From: Psilocybe azurescens | Taxonomy: Eukaryota; Basidiomycota; Agaricomycetes; Agaricales; Agrocybaceae | Direction: 5' to 3' | Assembly: GCA_023853785.1 (NCBI GenBank) | Contig: JAJIRX010000152.1 | Span: 1-64,000, forward strand | DNA length: 64,000 bases | Shown here: in pieces, positions 46,492 through 58,675 of the stretch | Numbering within the stretch: position 1 is the first letter of the stretch | Layout of the letters: each line of letters starts with the position of its first letter | The notes under the pieces: model-generated | The model's input: the letters and a program-made list of their open reading frames with translations, nothing else | The model's database searches: none | What the model was told of the DNA's origin: nothing | Translations under genes and position numbers: made by a program

Positions 46492-47287
46492 CTATTCGTA
46501 TCTCTTCATATCATCCACCAAAATACCCCATCTTCCTTCATTCCAAGAAACTATCTTCTTCCATATCTCACTCTCATCTCCGTATGAAACTCTAAAGACA
46601 ATGACAACCCCAGCGACCAGAACATCAGCCCAAGAAGGAACATCGCCCATGATATATGGTCCCTTCCCACCATTCTTGGCATACAACGCGTCGATCTTCC
46701 CCAAAATAGCTTTCAACCTATCCAATTCCGCTGCGAGCTGGTCATCTGGTACCAGTTCCTCCATCTTCACCCCTAAGGCCTTCTCCCGCACTTCGCGGTA
46801 GTACCCGATACTAGCTGGATTTAACTTGGTAAACATATTCCAAGTGAGGAGGTTCCGGGCTTCCACGATGCGCGACAAGAACATATCGGAGAATGCCTGT
46901 ATGAGCCCGCCTGTATTGTGCGGGAACACCTGCGGTGCCTCTGGGTATTGTCTCTCAAGATACTCCGCTATGGCGAGCGAGTCAGGTATGTATGTGTTTG
47001 TGGAGGAATCATGGATCATGGGGAGGGTGTAATGAGGCCCGGTTCCATCGAGTTTCTTTGCAGTCGGCACGACGCCCAGTTTCTTGTAGAGAGGAACGAT
47101 ATCGGGAAATTCGACCCATTTTGTGGTATACGGTATACCCTTGATATTGAGGCAGTATCTACATAGGATTGCATCAGCAGAAAAGAGGAAACAGTGGCAT
47201 GTACACGCCGCACCGTATCCTCCAGGTGTTATGGGACACGGAGTATCCTGGTGAGGTGGACGGAATGTCGTAAAGAGTTATCGACAT
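46492..47287 (-). CDS. Glutathione S-transferase, fungal Ure2/FuA-type
   Basis: Two-domain cytosolic GST of about 250 residues. The start exon (ATG 47287) encodes MSITLYDIPSTSPGYSVSHN and ends in NTWRIR. After a roughly 50-bp intron the thioredoxin-like domain continues with YCLNIKGIPYTTKWVEFPDI, then HYTLPMIHDSSTNTYIPDSL and AIAEYLERQYPE, the glutathione-site 'P...DS' pattern. The helical domain ends with GKGPYIMGDVPSWADVLVAG, with the N-capping 'SWADV', and SWNEGRWGILVDDM. Such GSTs are common in wood- and litter-decay fungi. The ustiloxin cluster also includes a GST-like gene (ustS), but this one is 38 kb from the precursor and probably unrelated. Confidence 0.87.
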
Positions 47288-49710
47288 ATATGAGTGCCCA
47301 ATATATTAGATCGAGAAAGTGCAAGTCACTGTCTGGTTGAGCCGGTGTTATATGCTTGATACCGATCAGACACCGGACAACGTTAATGTGTAATTTCCGT
47401 GACATTCGTTGCAGCTTGAAGTTCTTCGGATGCGCCGGTAGATGACTATTTGAGGATATCTGAATGAGAATAATCACGAAGAGCTTTTTCTTTGGTCCTC
47501 GAAGGATCTACAACAGGTCAACTTGTCGACTTTCGTCAAACACGCGTCGCGACTTTGAAAACTACCTCGTGACTTATTACACAAATCACGTGACATTACC
47601 ATTACCAATTCAAGGTGGCTATGTCGCTGTTATTGATCTCCCGCTTGAACTCGAACCACCATCATCAAATACGAAACCATCCATCTCCCGACGGGACCGA
47701 GACCATCGAATTTCACGCTTATTAAACTTCCGAAGCGTCTTGCATCATCAACATGCGTGCGGGAAGTTTGATTTGCCGTAGCAGGTTGGGACTAGAACTG
47801 GTGACCCTACAGTCTACGGAACATTCGGCCTCGGCTTGCTTTCGTATACTTGCCCCTATGCCTAGGAGTACTTGGGGTACGGTTCTCTGCTCAGTGGCAA
47901 GTGTTCACCAGTAAGATGACCATCATCACGGGAGCGCGCCAAATGCGACAACTCGCTATAGCTATCTACACGCGTTGACAAGATCATTCATCAATGATTC
48001 GGAATTCTCTTCTGGGAGTGGGAGCTTGTGTCTTGACTCTTGAGTACTTGAACCTTCAGTGACAACCACATCTGATCGCCTTCCTCAGTGGATGATGACC
48101 TTCGACGTTGCATTCACAAGGTGCTACTGTCCAGCCGTCTAACGGCACTGTATCTGCCATTTGGATTGTATAGTTATCTGATCGGTCTGTGCGGCCTCTC
48201 ACCGTGCCTGGGCATGCCAGTTCCCACAGCTCTGGTATCAGGTACCTATTGGAGCTGCTCATTCTGTCAGGTGCGACCGCCAATGTATGCCTGAAGGTTT
48301 AGCAGACCCATGGTCGTCGGGCTCATGACGCCGTCGTTTCCCGTGTTCATGTTCTCGTGGACGCATTCTGTTGGCCACTCCGGGTAATGAATATTGGGAA
48401 AGTGGCACATAAGGACGGCAAAGATGATATAATCCAAGGGGAGAAACTTAACGGGCAGGCGCGCACTCCGAATTTGAATATCGCCTTTGGTTAATCAAAT
48501 GCGGACTCTTCCTTGATAAAAGAAGTTTCATACATACATATAGAGTACGGCGGCATTCAAAAAAAAAACAGTCTTTGAATGGGGATGATCACCAGATCAA
48601 GCGCAGTATTCATAGGATGTTGTTAATATCCGCACCAATGCCCACAATGAGGTCAGCCGTTCACTTGAAGTCTAGACCACGGGGAGAGGTTGGAACACAC
48701 ACTGTACTCTATAAAAATTGCAAAGTTTCACGGTTACATGTTTACGTCTTGAACCTGCGGGTATCGCGCATGCGAGGGTGCAAAGCAAGTACAATGGTGA
48801 AAGTGGCGTTCTTGAAGGCTTTATGTGGCTGCTTGACACGATTGTGTGTATCAGTGAAGTCATGATGACGCTTCAATATCGAGTAAAAATAGCCCTGACG
48901 AGCACCGAGTGTGATTGTCCATGATGCGCATACCTCTCGGGCGGCTATTTATGCACTGTGCTCGGCAACGGCGCTAAATTTATGTGAGAGAAAAATAGCT
49001 ATACTTACCACTCGTCAGGAAGCCATAGAATGCGAGGCACCATCTCAATTGAGAGCATCACCAATCTGAAAGGCGAGGTATCAAATCAAATGATGACCCA
49101 TCTATCTTGAGGTCCTCCGTGAAATGTCCTTAGATCTCACCAATTTTTGAAACTACGGGGCTATAGAATAACCTTGGGCAATACATATCGAAGCTCCGTA
49201 CTAGAGCGCTGGCAGTGAAGTTGGTCGATATAGCGTCGAGGTCAGTGGATTGTTAACAATCACGTACCTTCTATACAGTCCCTGTCAGCTTCAGCGCGGG
49301 CGCCGAGGGATCCATCACGGGTATAGGTTTTGCGGAGCTTTTCAATTAGCTTGCAATTGAGAAGAGTGTAACGCCAAATTCGATCTGTATTTTGGAGCGG
49401 GTAGCTCCAGCAGTATGAAAACGTCCAATAGAAAGGGGATCAACAAATCTAGATAGACAGCCCACAAGGAGACAGCTTACCACCTACGACTCGAGAATTG
49501 TTGCCGAATTATTGCAAAATCTGTAGGTAGACACAAGGCGTTCTCTCTCACAAGATAAAACGATAAAAATACGTTGATAATAAATTAAGTATATGAGAGT
49601 GACAACAGCTATGTATACAAATAGATATGCGAATAACAATCTCGGCGGAGGACAAACCGTAATGAAGCATGTAACACAATAAAAATACAAGTGTAATGCA
49701 AAGATAAACA
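47288..49710. other. Gene-poor stretch, no recognised gene
   Basis: Frames such as + 47464-47781, - 48056-48283 and + 48575-48865 were read and show no family motif. A tRNA-like B-box word near 47790 could not be folded into a tRNA. The stretch includes the 3' flank of the adenylating enzyme. Confidence 0.4.
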
Positions 49711-52201
49711 TCAGAGGATGCTCATATAGCATCTTTCTACCTCCTTTCGATACTCGTCCAAGATTAGGGACCTCTTCGACAGGCCTTTTTCGCCGTAGAG
49801 GAATGGCCGCTCTACTTCGGAAATCAAGTATGCCTGGTACTTTCACGTCAATTCTATTCGATTGTAGAATTGTAACACGGAGGCACGTACCTCTTTTCGA
49901 ATTCGAGAGAATTCTGGAAGAGTCTTGTTGTACTCTTCAATCACTTCCCTGCGCGATTGAAAGAGCCATTGTATCAGTAGAATACAAGTGGGATGAAAAT
50001 TTTCAGTACCAGATACGAGCGCTCATAGCATCCCTCTCCTTTTCCACGACAGGTGCAGAGGGATTTGGGGAAACCAATATGCCTAGGAAAGGTCGTCCTT
50101 GTCCAAATACTACTGCGTCTTTGATTTCAGTATGTACTCGAAGGGCATCCTCTAGAAAAACGACAGGTTTGAGTGTCAAATACAGTAAGGATCGCATATT
50201 CGCACCTATATAGACGGGATTCACCTGAATCGGTGAAGGGAAAGTCAGGGGATATCGATCAATGTCCAAGGATTCGACTTACTGCTTGTCCCGATGACAG
50301 CAAAATCATGTCCTTGTTTCTCCCTATCACTTTATAGAAGTCACGCTTGATGGGATGAGGTATGAGTAGGTCTCCACACGCATAGGCCGGCTTTCCTTTC
50401 CATTCAACCTCGCAAACAGGTATCTCATGATATCCTTTTGATACTGATAAACGCTAAGTGCCATTCGTATGTCACAATCTAATATGGACAGCTCACCACA
50501 ATGACTGCCTCGTATAGTCCATCTTCACGGGAAGAAGCTCGTATTTGATACCAGGATTGAGGTTGAAGTACTCCCAGTCAGTAGTTTGTGGTTCTGAAAT
50601 TGGTTGAGAAGAGTAGAGGGCAGAGAACGGTTCGATACTCACCCGAAACAAATTTGCTTATAGCACCGACTTCAGTCCTTTACAATTTGTTAGAGAGCAC
50701 TTTTGCTACAGCACGCTGAGATGAACTCACGCTCCATAAGCATTGCAAAGTTTAACCCCGTTCGAGGTAAGCTTGTCTCCAGCGGCTTTACTGAGAGCGG
50801 ATCCGCCGTATATCTGTACACCTTAATGAGTGCCAATAAGTCCGAATGAAGGCTCATCCAGGGTTTACCATGCAGTCTAAATTTGACAGATATTCAATGT
50901 TGTCCGGTTCTTTTGACCAGGCCTAAAGGAATACAGTGAGTTCCCAGAGTCGCTTGAGCACATTACAAATCTCCCGGCTTACTTCGAGGAAACGTGGTGA
51001 TGCCCATCCAATATTTATCTCACTTTTCTTATACCCTTCAAATACCATGTCCCTATTTGCAGGTATAACCGCTCGAGGATCTTCTGGAGACATTACAGCC
51101 ATTACAAATCCCGCTCGGGGCTATTGAAACATCGGTCGGTAAGTCTGAGGACCGGCCACGATTCACACGGGTCCAACGTACCATTCCAAATAAGATGTAT
51201 AGCCCTGCTGTGTGAAAAAATTCGGCCGATTGTCCTCCAAGAATTTTTCCTTCGAAGTCAACGTCGGAGTATTCTTTGACAAGGCTAATAAGCCGAAGGC
51301 ACATGTGCGGACATTAGATACATACCAATTCCAATAGAGTTGGCCCGAATGTAATTGGACGACCATGGTATTATCTTGGGGCAAGAAGATGTCGAGCCTG
51401 CCATAGTAAGTTAGCGTTAGAGTTGACGTAGACATGATAGGCGACTTTACTTGATGAATGAACGATTAATGAGTTCTTGGCAAAATTCTCATGATGCCGA
51501 GGGAGTTCCTCGAAGTTGTTATGTCCAGGATACAGTTCTCCATGGAATGGCAAGTCGACGACGACTGGAATTACCTCATCATCAGATACTTTCGATGCAT
51601 ACATTTCCGACACTGCTTGCACAGCTATATGCCGTAGGCTATCGCTAACCAAGACATGAGTCGGTCTAGCCATCCTCAGCAATTCCGCAATGACTGCCGA
51701 ATGGAAGCGTGGTGATATCAAAAGGCGGTGATGCCAGCGCGAAGAAGCCCCTATAATGATAGAAGGTGTCAGAAATTACCATCAATTTTAGCATCAGATG
51801 CGTACCAGAAGGTGAGTCGCGTATGTCATGTTATCTACAATATTCAGAGACAATGGTCAGTTGCATAGGCCTCTACGTATTCCCGACTCAACTTACTGAT
51901 TTCCGCAAAAACAGCCACCACAGGAGCCACAGAGTACTGTGGCTCTGTCTTTCCTATCGACTCCCCAATAATCCTTCCGGCGCGATGAATAGCGGGTACA
52001 ACCTCAGCATAAGTGTACACGCGTTGGACGCCTGTTTGGCTGTTATCTGGGTGTTGAAAGACAGCGTAATGGGGATTATTCTCGTGATGAAAATCGAAGA
52101 CGTATTCGATGTCTAACTCTGCGGGGGTTTGACAAAGAAGGCCTAGGTACCTGCTCTACAGTGCTGAAGCTGCCGCTGAAATACGAAAGCGCCTGGCCCA
52201 T
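49711..52201 (-). CDS. Stand-alone adenylate-forming enzyme (NRPS-like A domain)
   Basis: Activates a carboxylic acid as its AMP ester. From ATG 52201 (MGQALSYFSGSF): TPAELDIEYVFDFHHENN, TYAEVVPAIHRAGRIIG, NMTYATHLL, GLLRAGITAF, ISPRFHSAVIAELL, THVLVSDSLR, NSLIVHSS (A3-like Ser motif), MSPEDPRAVIPANRDMVFEG, PDNIEYLSNLDCM, IYGGSALSKAAGDKL, NAYGATEVGAISKFV (A5), a region around LEDALRVHTEIKDAVVFGQG, and the end-domain GEKGLSKRSLILDEY with the likely catalytic Lys. The TGA at 49711 follows at once. No thiolation, reductase or thioesterase domain is present, unlike most NRPS-like reductases of mushrooms. One-base breaks occur at the run 51720-51723 and near 52110. About eleven exons. Confidence 0.75.
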
Positions 52202-55200
52202 TGTATCGCAAATATTGAAGGGGTGGGTGAAAGATGGATTATTCGGTAGGGAGTTAATCTACACAAGTTAAGGTTTTTAATACTTGCTGACTTATTTTCG
52301 GAATAGTGAGATCTCCATATCGCTTGAGCTACAAGCCAAGATTCATCTCCATTAAGCATGATAAAAATAACCTTCCTACCCCAAGTAATGTCATTCAATA
52401 TCTCACAAATATCTGCGTTGTAGATAATTGTATTAGTCTCAGCTGTGGATGTAACAGTACACATAAGTGCGCGAAGACTACGGCTGAGAGAAAATAGCGA
52501 ATTTGAATGTAAATCATGAAATCATGAATCATGTCCAACTTGAATGACCATCGCTCAGGTACTCTATTCCACTACTTATATCACAGCTCACCATCATTTC
52601 CCGCAAAATCTTTTCAGATACATATATGGCTATTCAAACAGACATCCTGCAGCTGAAGAAGCTTCTTTACAGAAATAATGAGCGCGCAGCTTCAGTGTGA
52701 CATCGGTATCTGATGGCTGCAAGTAAGAAGGAAATTCAATACCGTAAAGTGCAGACCTAGGAATATCGCGTAACAACGGTGATTGAATATCATTGTCGTA
52801 TACTTACTGTTGAGTTCCGGACACGGTTCGCGATGTCACCGGAGGATGGCCGCACAGGCTGTCCAACTAGGTGTTAAAGTGTCACACACGGAGTGATTAC
52901 CATGGAAGTGATCAAACAACCGTCACTGTGATCTGATACCATCATAGTCTCAGCCATAGCGCGGAAGAGCATTTAGAAGGATTCCTTTGGAAAGTTAACA
53001 GAAATTGAATAGGCGTGTATAACGCAGGCGCTGTTGAGGTGGGATGTCAATTCGCGATTACCGTGAACGATTTCCCAAGGACATCTCGAAATATCTTATC
53101 AATCAAGGCATCAACATATCTCGCATGCGCAACTTGTTCGAGAATTACTAGGAATTACTCCAAAGAACTTCCGGACAGGTGATTTCTTGTAAGCTGACAT
53201 GCTTCAGTGATTGAAGATCAATAGGGTCCAACTGATCATCTCAACGCTATCATTACATATTACTATTAGTGAAAGAGTGCTGATAGAACGATAATAGCCT
53301 GTAGACATAAAGCACCATTCCGTTATGAAGTTTAGGATGCTCCAGGCGCTCTCATGTAAAATCCTATCGCGGTGATCCTACTCCTCCACGATACGAACCT
53401 ATCACTTTGGGCCAACTGTTGTTTAAGGAGGTTGAAATTATCATGTTTGGAGGAACAACTGTGCAAAAGTTCGCGATCACCGCTGCCCTATATAGCATGA
53501 TTCGACCCTCAAAATCAAAATCAACATCAAATACAAATCTGAATGAAGTCATTGAAGGTATATGTCTCTGGGTATCCGGAAAAGACGGCTTGCGTATGAG
53601 CCCTTTACTCCCAGTTACGGTCCAGTTTCAAGACCCCATATCGAATACGATTCTTACCAGAGGTGGGTATTTCCTTCCCGCGGCATTACGGCTCAATGCA
53701 TTATCTTCAAAATTCATGCCGGAACCGATGGCCAGCGATGTTGCACAGAGTATGTGACACTTATGTTTTGGCAAACTCGATACGACTACTAAGACCATTG
53801 ATAACAAGATACCTTAGGCATCATAAGCATTCTAAACTCTTCCTGGAACATCTCTCCTGGTCGACCAAGACTAAGGCACCGTTCAAACTTGACCGCTTCG
53901 TACATCGGCATCCAACCATATGTACCAACGTAAGGCTCATTTCTCGAAATGCCCCTTTACCAGTAGCAAGACATTGGAGGAGCTAGAAGATCTTCATATT
54001 CACGACTGCCCCTTTGGGCGATGACGGGCATCGTCTTATTAAGCCAAAATATTTGTTACTATCAGGGACATATTAAACACAACAGGATAATTATAAAAAT
54101 CTAACTGCATCACATCTGTGACGATCTGGTATATTTCTCACCCACAGATGATCTCCCATTCTATCTTATCGTCTTATTGCCCGTCCTGAGCCTCCTATTG
54201 CATACGAAGTCATGTTAGCAAAGCGTTGCGATTCAATGAATAAGTTTAGCGTCGATGGTCTCTGAAACAATGAAGAGTGATAACACCGGACAGGACGGGT
54301 TGTCAGATTAAAAAGAAACCAGAGAGCGTTGATACGTGTCAGAGATCTATTTGACGTGAGCGACTAGCTGGAAGAGTATAGCGGACAGTGATGAGGGGGC
54401 CCGCCGGAAGAATGAGATCGAAGTTTCAACGCGGCCTACGAAGTGATGAATTGCCGGATCATCCTGTACAGTCTGATACAATTACAACAAAGGCTGACAC
54501 TGTAAGAAGCGTTCTGCACCTCGTCTTTGATGGTACACCCTCTTTAAGTGCGGTTCCCGAATCTCCCGGTAGTTTTTGGGTTCATTTAGGACTGGATACT
54601 GATATTAGATTTAGCATACTTTCACATCTTATAATACGGCAGCTACATGCAAACGAAGCAGTAGATACTGACAGGTCATAAGGCGTGGACTGTGACAGAA
54701 GTGATAATGGTGACTTGGGATAGTTTCGGTTAGGTCGTTCTGTCGCACGGAAAGACGTGTAGAGTGAAGCTCAGAGACAAAATAGCTATAGAGTCGAAAG
54801 GAGTAGGGGTGACCAAGATGTAAGACATAGGGTCAAAGAGGTCATGGAGTCGAAGTGGAAAAGATAAGATAAAGGTACATAAGCGATAGATAATGAGAGT
54901 GTAAGAAAGTGCCGGATCGTTGCACGAGCACTCGAGCATTGATATTGAACATTGAACGTAGAGTGGAAGCACCGAGTGGCACACATTGCTATTCTTTCCT
55001 GCGCCGGCATTACCCAAAGTTGTTTGTAGCGTCACGTAATATTGCAGCTGTTGGACATTGCCGACATGGCCTTACTGTGAAACAGAAAGGCTCCCCACAA
55101 GTGGGCAAATTTGTTGGCGCTTTGCCGAAGGCCGAAATTTGCCCCTGCAAAATAGGGCTAATTTGCACCTGAGGTCCGGGGTCAGGGCTCGGGCTAATTT

Positions 55201-56141
55201 GCAAGTGAAGTAGGTATCTACGGCTTTCTCTTTTATAAAAACATATTCCGTCAATGTTATGTGGCAGAAAATCGCTTAGAGCTGCCTCAATCTCCCAGTT
55301 AAAGGCTCCCTCAACTCCTGCATTTTCCACTCCAAGTATCATCAAGAGAAAACTCCAGCAGCCTGTTGAGTTTAGAATCAGGACCGGAGAATTCAAGGGC
55401 TTTAGGAAGGGCTTTGTTTGTGCTTAATTGTCTTATGCTTCACTGAACCGTTGCAAAGTAAGACCCAGCTGTTCAATGTTCATTCAATACTCCTTTTGCT
55501 CTTTGCATTCCATTAGATATGCCTTACGGCGAAGGTCTGTTTTCAATTTTATTTATTTTACCTCTAATTGTATAAACAAGAGTTTCCACTTCTTCGTCCA
55601 GTTTCTTACCCTGCTTTCCCTTTACAGGAACCAGGAGAAGACATTGTAAGTGATCATTTTTGTCTTGTCTTTTCCATGATTGGAATACATGATTTGGTGA
55701 CAGGTCTCAAGATGAAGAGGATGACGCCGACGCCGACGCGACTGGTGCCAGCCCAGCAAAGAAGAGCAGAGGGCGCTAATTATGTATACAATGAGGGCCC
55801 GTGTTAGTTAGTAATCTACTATTGTACTCAACTGGAACTCATATACTTAAAAAGTGGATTTTATCAAATAGATTTATGCCTTAATCGATCATCTTAGCAT
55901 TGTTTCCTTATGTATAGTATAAAGTCTGTGACTCGGCCTACAGCAAGGCCTGGAACCACAATCTCTTACTGTAACCTACTTTAACATCAATCTCGAACAA
56001 CCATCATCGCCATTAGTTTAGCACGTGAGTGCTTCAATATTCTGTACAGAGCGCCTAGGGTTCATTAAGCCACGAACATCATCAGTACATCGACAATAAG
56101 TCCTAGTATACGATATACAGGCACATGCTCTGGCTGCCTCT
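52202..56141. other. Long gene-poor stretch with weak coding signals
   Basis: No gene could be supported. A plus-strand frame at 53407-53757 has a leucine/isoleucine pattern like the second half of F-box proteins (LFKEVEIIMFGGTTVQKF) and may be a relic. Frames at 54388-54681 and 55010-55396 show no motif. Around 55098-55200 is a GC-richer patch with internal inverted words (GGGCAAATTT and its complement repeated), which looks like part of a repeat. Confidence 0.35.
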
Positions 56142-56707
56142 TTATGGTGGTGCTATCAGCATGTTACATCCGCCCGCTATCGCGTTAATAGCATAGGTCA
56201 TGGTGGCCCCGGGCAACGACCCGAACCCACCCTAGAATAGAGCTTTGGTCAATAACCGGATAGTAAAATAGGATTACTCTATAAGGGATATTACCTTGGG
56301 ACATTGACCAGATATGGCAAAAAGAGTATCCGAGCATGTAGAGTCGTCCGATATCTGACCAGCCGGCGCAGTACTGGAAGCCGCAATACGAAGAATGCCT
56401 TCAGACATAAACATTTGAGTCAGTGAGCGAGTCTTCCAGAAAATTCAAATGGAGAGATACGCACAGGTTCCGTTCGTAGTCGAATTAAAGAAACAACGAA
56501 AAAGCTCGTCGTCTCCATTGAACTGCCGTAGATATAATGCACGATCTTTAGTGAAGTGTGAGGAATTAGCATGATATGCGCAAATACCTTCACGGCACTA
56601 GACGTAAGATGATCACAGAATGGCTGTATAAGGCTAGCGCAATTGAAGGCCGCTAATGCCGAATGCGAGATTTCGCAGGAAATCTGACCAAACGTCTTCT
56701 GAGCCAT
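56142..56707 (-). CDS. Small Cys-containing protein, possibly secreted
   Basis: Unrecognised family. Exons: from ATG 56707 (MAQKTFGQISCEISHSALAA, then FNCASLIQPFCDHL); about 56545-56466 with ALYLRQFNGDDELFRCFFNS; about 56400-56300 with ILRIAASSTAPAGQISDDST and LFAISGQCPK; and a last exon with GGFGSLPGATMTYAINAIAG ending CNMLIAPP-TAA at 56142. Six or more cysteines are spaced through about 140 residues. The protein lacks a clear signal peptide from this ATG, so a 5' exon may be missing, and one intron phase does not match. Introns at 56461-56401 and 56292-56228 are well formed. Confidence 0.45.
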
Positions 56708-57410
56708 GAGTATTGTGGAGAGAAAGGTCTACCGAGTAACGCGATGTTAAGTCATCATAGGTAGACTGCCAAAGTCAAAAACTGACTAGGGTTCCATACA
56801 CATGCATTGCTGGTATTACACTGGCTGGTGTGACAATGAAAGTCAGGGTAGCGTGCTGATATCTGGAGAACAATCTGCCAACACTCTAGATATATGTGTA
56901 TCTATCGTCGAATGGTAGCCATGTTCCTTGTACCTAATTGCTCTCCCTCAAGTTCCAAAGAAGGAGTACACAGAAAGTCATCCATGAGAGGATATTTTTG
57001 ATGTTTCGTCAAATAATCAGCAGAATGCATGTCACACCCGTCGATTGAAATTAGGCGCCGCTAGAGCGAGGTTAAGTCCACAAGTCTCGAAACTCTTATA
57101 AAATAAGAAACGGGAAATTCAAGCTATGATTCATAATTATAATTTACTGTTAAGCTCAGAGCCCGCTATAGCAAGCAACATGCACCGTGCAGATGCGTGA
57201 TGCGTGATGCATCGTGTCATCATGGGCATCACCCCTTCCTCTTCACTTCAGAATTTCTAAAAATGGCGTCAATTGACATTGCTTATAATTAGAGATCAAC
57301 AGAGTACTATATAATTCAATCATCCATGTCATGTCATTGGCACATGTACAGGGATGATGTGTATGTAGTGCAGTTTTGAGTTATTTTGCACTCGAATTCG
57401 GCAATGTTGA
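56708..57410. other. Intergenic region, no gene recognised
   Basis: AT-rich, no frame of note. Contains the short palindromic-looking repeat GATGCGTGATGCGTGATGCA near 57193. Ends at the fold-back element. Confidence 0.35.
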
Positions 57411-57991
57411 CACTGCTGGCTGGGGACGTTTTAGGCACAGTAAATATGACTAAAATAGATGCATGCTTGTTAAAGTTTTGGTTGGGTTTACCGGCCCCGT
57501 AAATAACCAATAAATAAAAATATTATCACTTGCCAAAGTTCAGGCATATTTAGCCTTTTACCGAAATCTAACAGATGTTAATTGTTTCGTTTCACGATAT
57601 TTGATGGCCGATAGAATTATGACGAAAGATAACAATTGTCCAAAACTCTGCTTCGAACAAAGGTTGCAAAAATAATAAATTTTATTTGAAAATTTTAAAT
57701 TTTAATAAAATTTTCAAATAAAATTTATTATTTTTGCAACCTTTTGTTCAGCTAGAGTTTTGGACAATTGTTATCTTTCGTCATAATTCTATCGGCCATC
57801 AAATATCGTGGAAACGAAACAATTAACATCTTGTTAGATTTCGGTAAAAGGCTAAATATGCCTGAACTTTGGCAAGTGATAATATTTTTTATTTATTGGT
57901 TATTTACGGGCCGGTAAACCTAAACTTTTAACAAGCATGCATCTATTTTAGTCATATTTTACTGTGCCTAAAACGTCCCCAGCCAGCAGTG
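57411..57991. mobile_element. Fold-back element: 581 bp near-perfect palindrome
   Basis: The left half (57411 to about 57695) and right half (about 57705 to 57991) are almost exact reverse complements, meeting at an AT-only centre near 57701. The ends are CACTGCTGGCTGGGGACG and its complement. TGA flanks each end directly (57408-57410 and 57992-57994), a possible 3-bp target duplication. No coding capacity. A fold-back MITE is the best reading. A transcript through it would form a hairpin of about 285 bp. Confidence 0.8.
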
Positions 57992-57994
57992 TGA

Positions 57995-58675
57995 TGAAAG
58001 ACTGCCTGTAGCGACTGTGCCGGATCAACGTGTGCCAGCTCGTACCCGGCGAAAAAGTCAATAGAGCACCATCAGACCTTTGTTCAGGCAACCTCCAACG
58101 TTTCAGTACTCGATCTTCCTTTTCTTCAATTTTATGACTTGCTTTATCATAGCACGTTCAGAAGCAAGTATTTGCGCGCATGTTTTATACTCGCGGTGTT
58201 ATCTGAGACCCCAACCTCATGGACCCGTCTCACCGTGACATTCTATTTTTCCCATTGTCAACGCGAACACCAGAATTTTGGAGATACGACGACACTTACC
58301 AGTGCCCTTCCCCTAATGCAGGAGGGTATTCGCGTACCTGTATTCGTGAATATTATACCATATGAAGAAGGATAGGGTTTAAGCACGGTATGCCTCCCTA
58401 CAAGCTACAGATAACTTGGCTTCCTATGACAGAACAGAACGATGGAAAAAATAATGAATTACAAGCATACCAGCTCCATGCAGCCAAGGATGTGAACGCG
58501 ACCAAAATCTTTTAAAGACCCGGTAAGTAGTGATTGTGACTATAACTACGATCCATTCCTTCTTCTATTCGATTCCCGCCTTCCCAAGCAGTTATCAAAA
58601 CGATGTATTGTTTCATAATCTTGGAAGCGCATCTTGTTTTTATCTTGTACACATACTGACCACGCACTCGATCGC
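57995..58675. other. Intergenic region, no gene recognised
   Basis: Frames at 58139-58375 and 58530-58826 were read. The second overlaps the TYR1 relic that begins near 58676. Nothing else is supported. Confidence 0.35.

Noticed and set aside
46492..47287. GST as a member of the peptide cluster (ustS parallel)
   Set aside because: It is 38 kb from the precursor with transposons, F-box genes and a phosphate transporter in between. GSTs of this type are numerous in basidiomycetes.
47770..47860. tRNA-like B-box word on the minus strand (AGTTCTAGTCC) with an A-box-like GGCATAGGGG upstream
   Set aside because: The acceptor stem and anticodon arm could not be paired, and spacing does not fit a standard tRNA.
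55010..55396. 128-residue minus-strand frame as a gene
   Set aside because: Overlaps a patch of inverted words typical of repeats. No start context, no domain, no splice partners.
57193..57215. Short GATGCGTGATGCGTGATGCA repeat as a regulatory array
   Set aside because: Only two to three partial units and no nearby gene to regulate.
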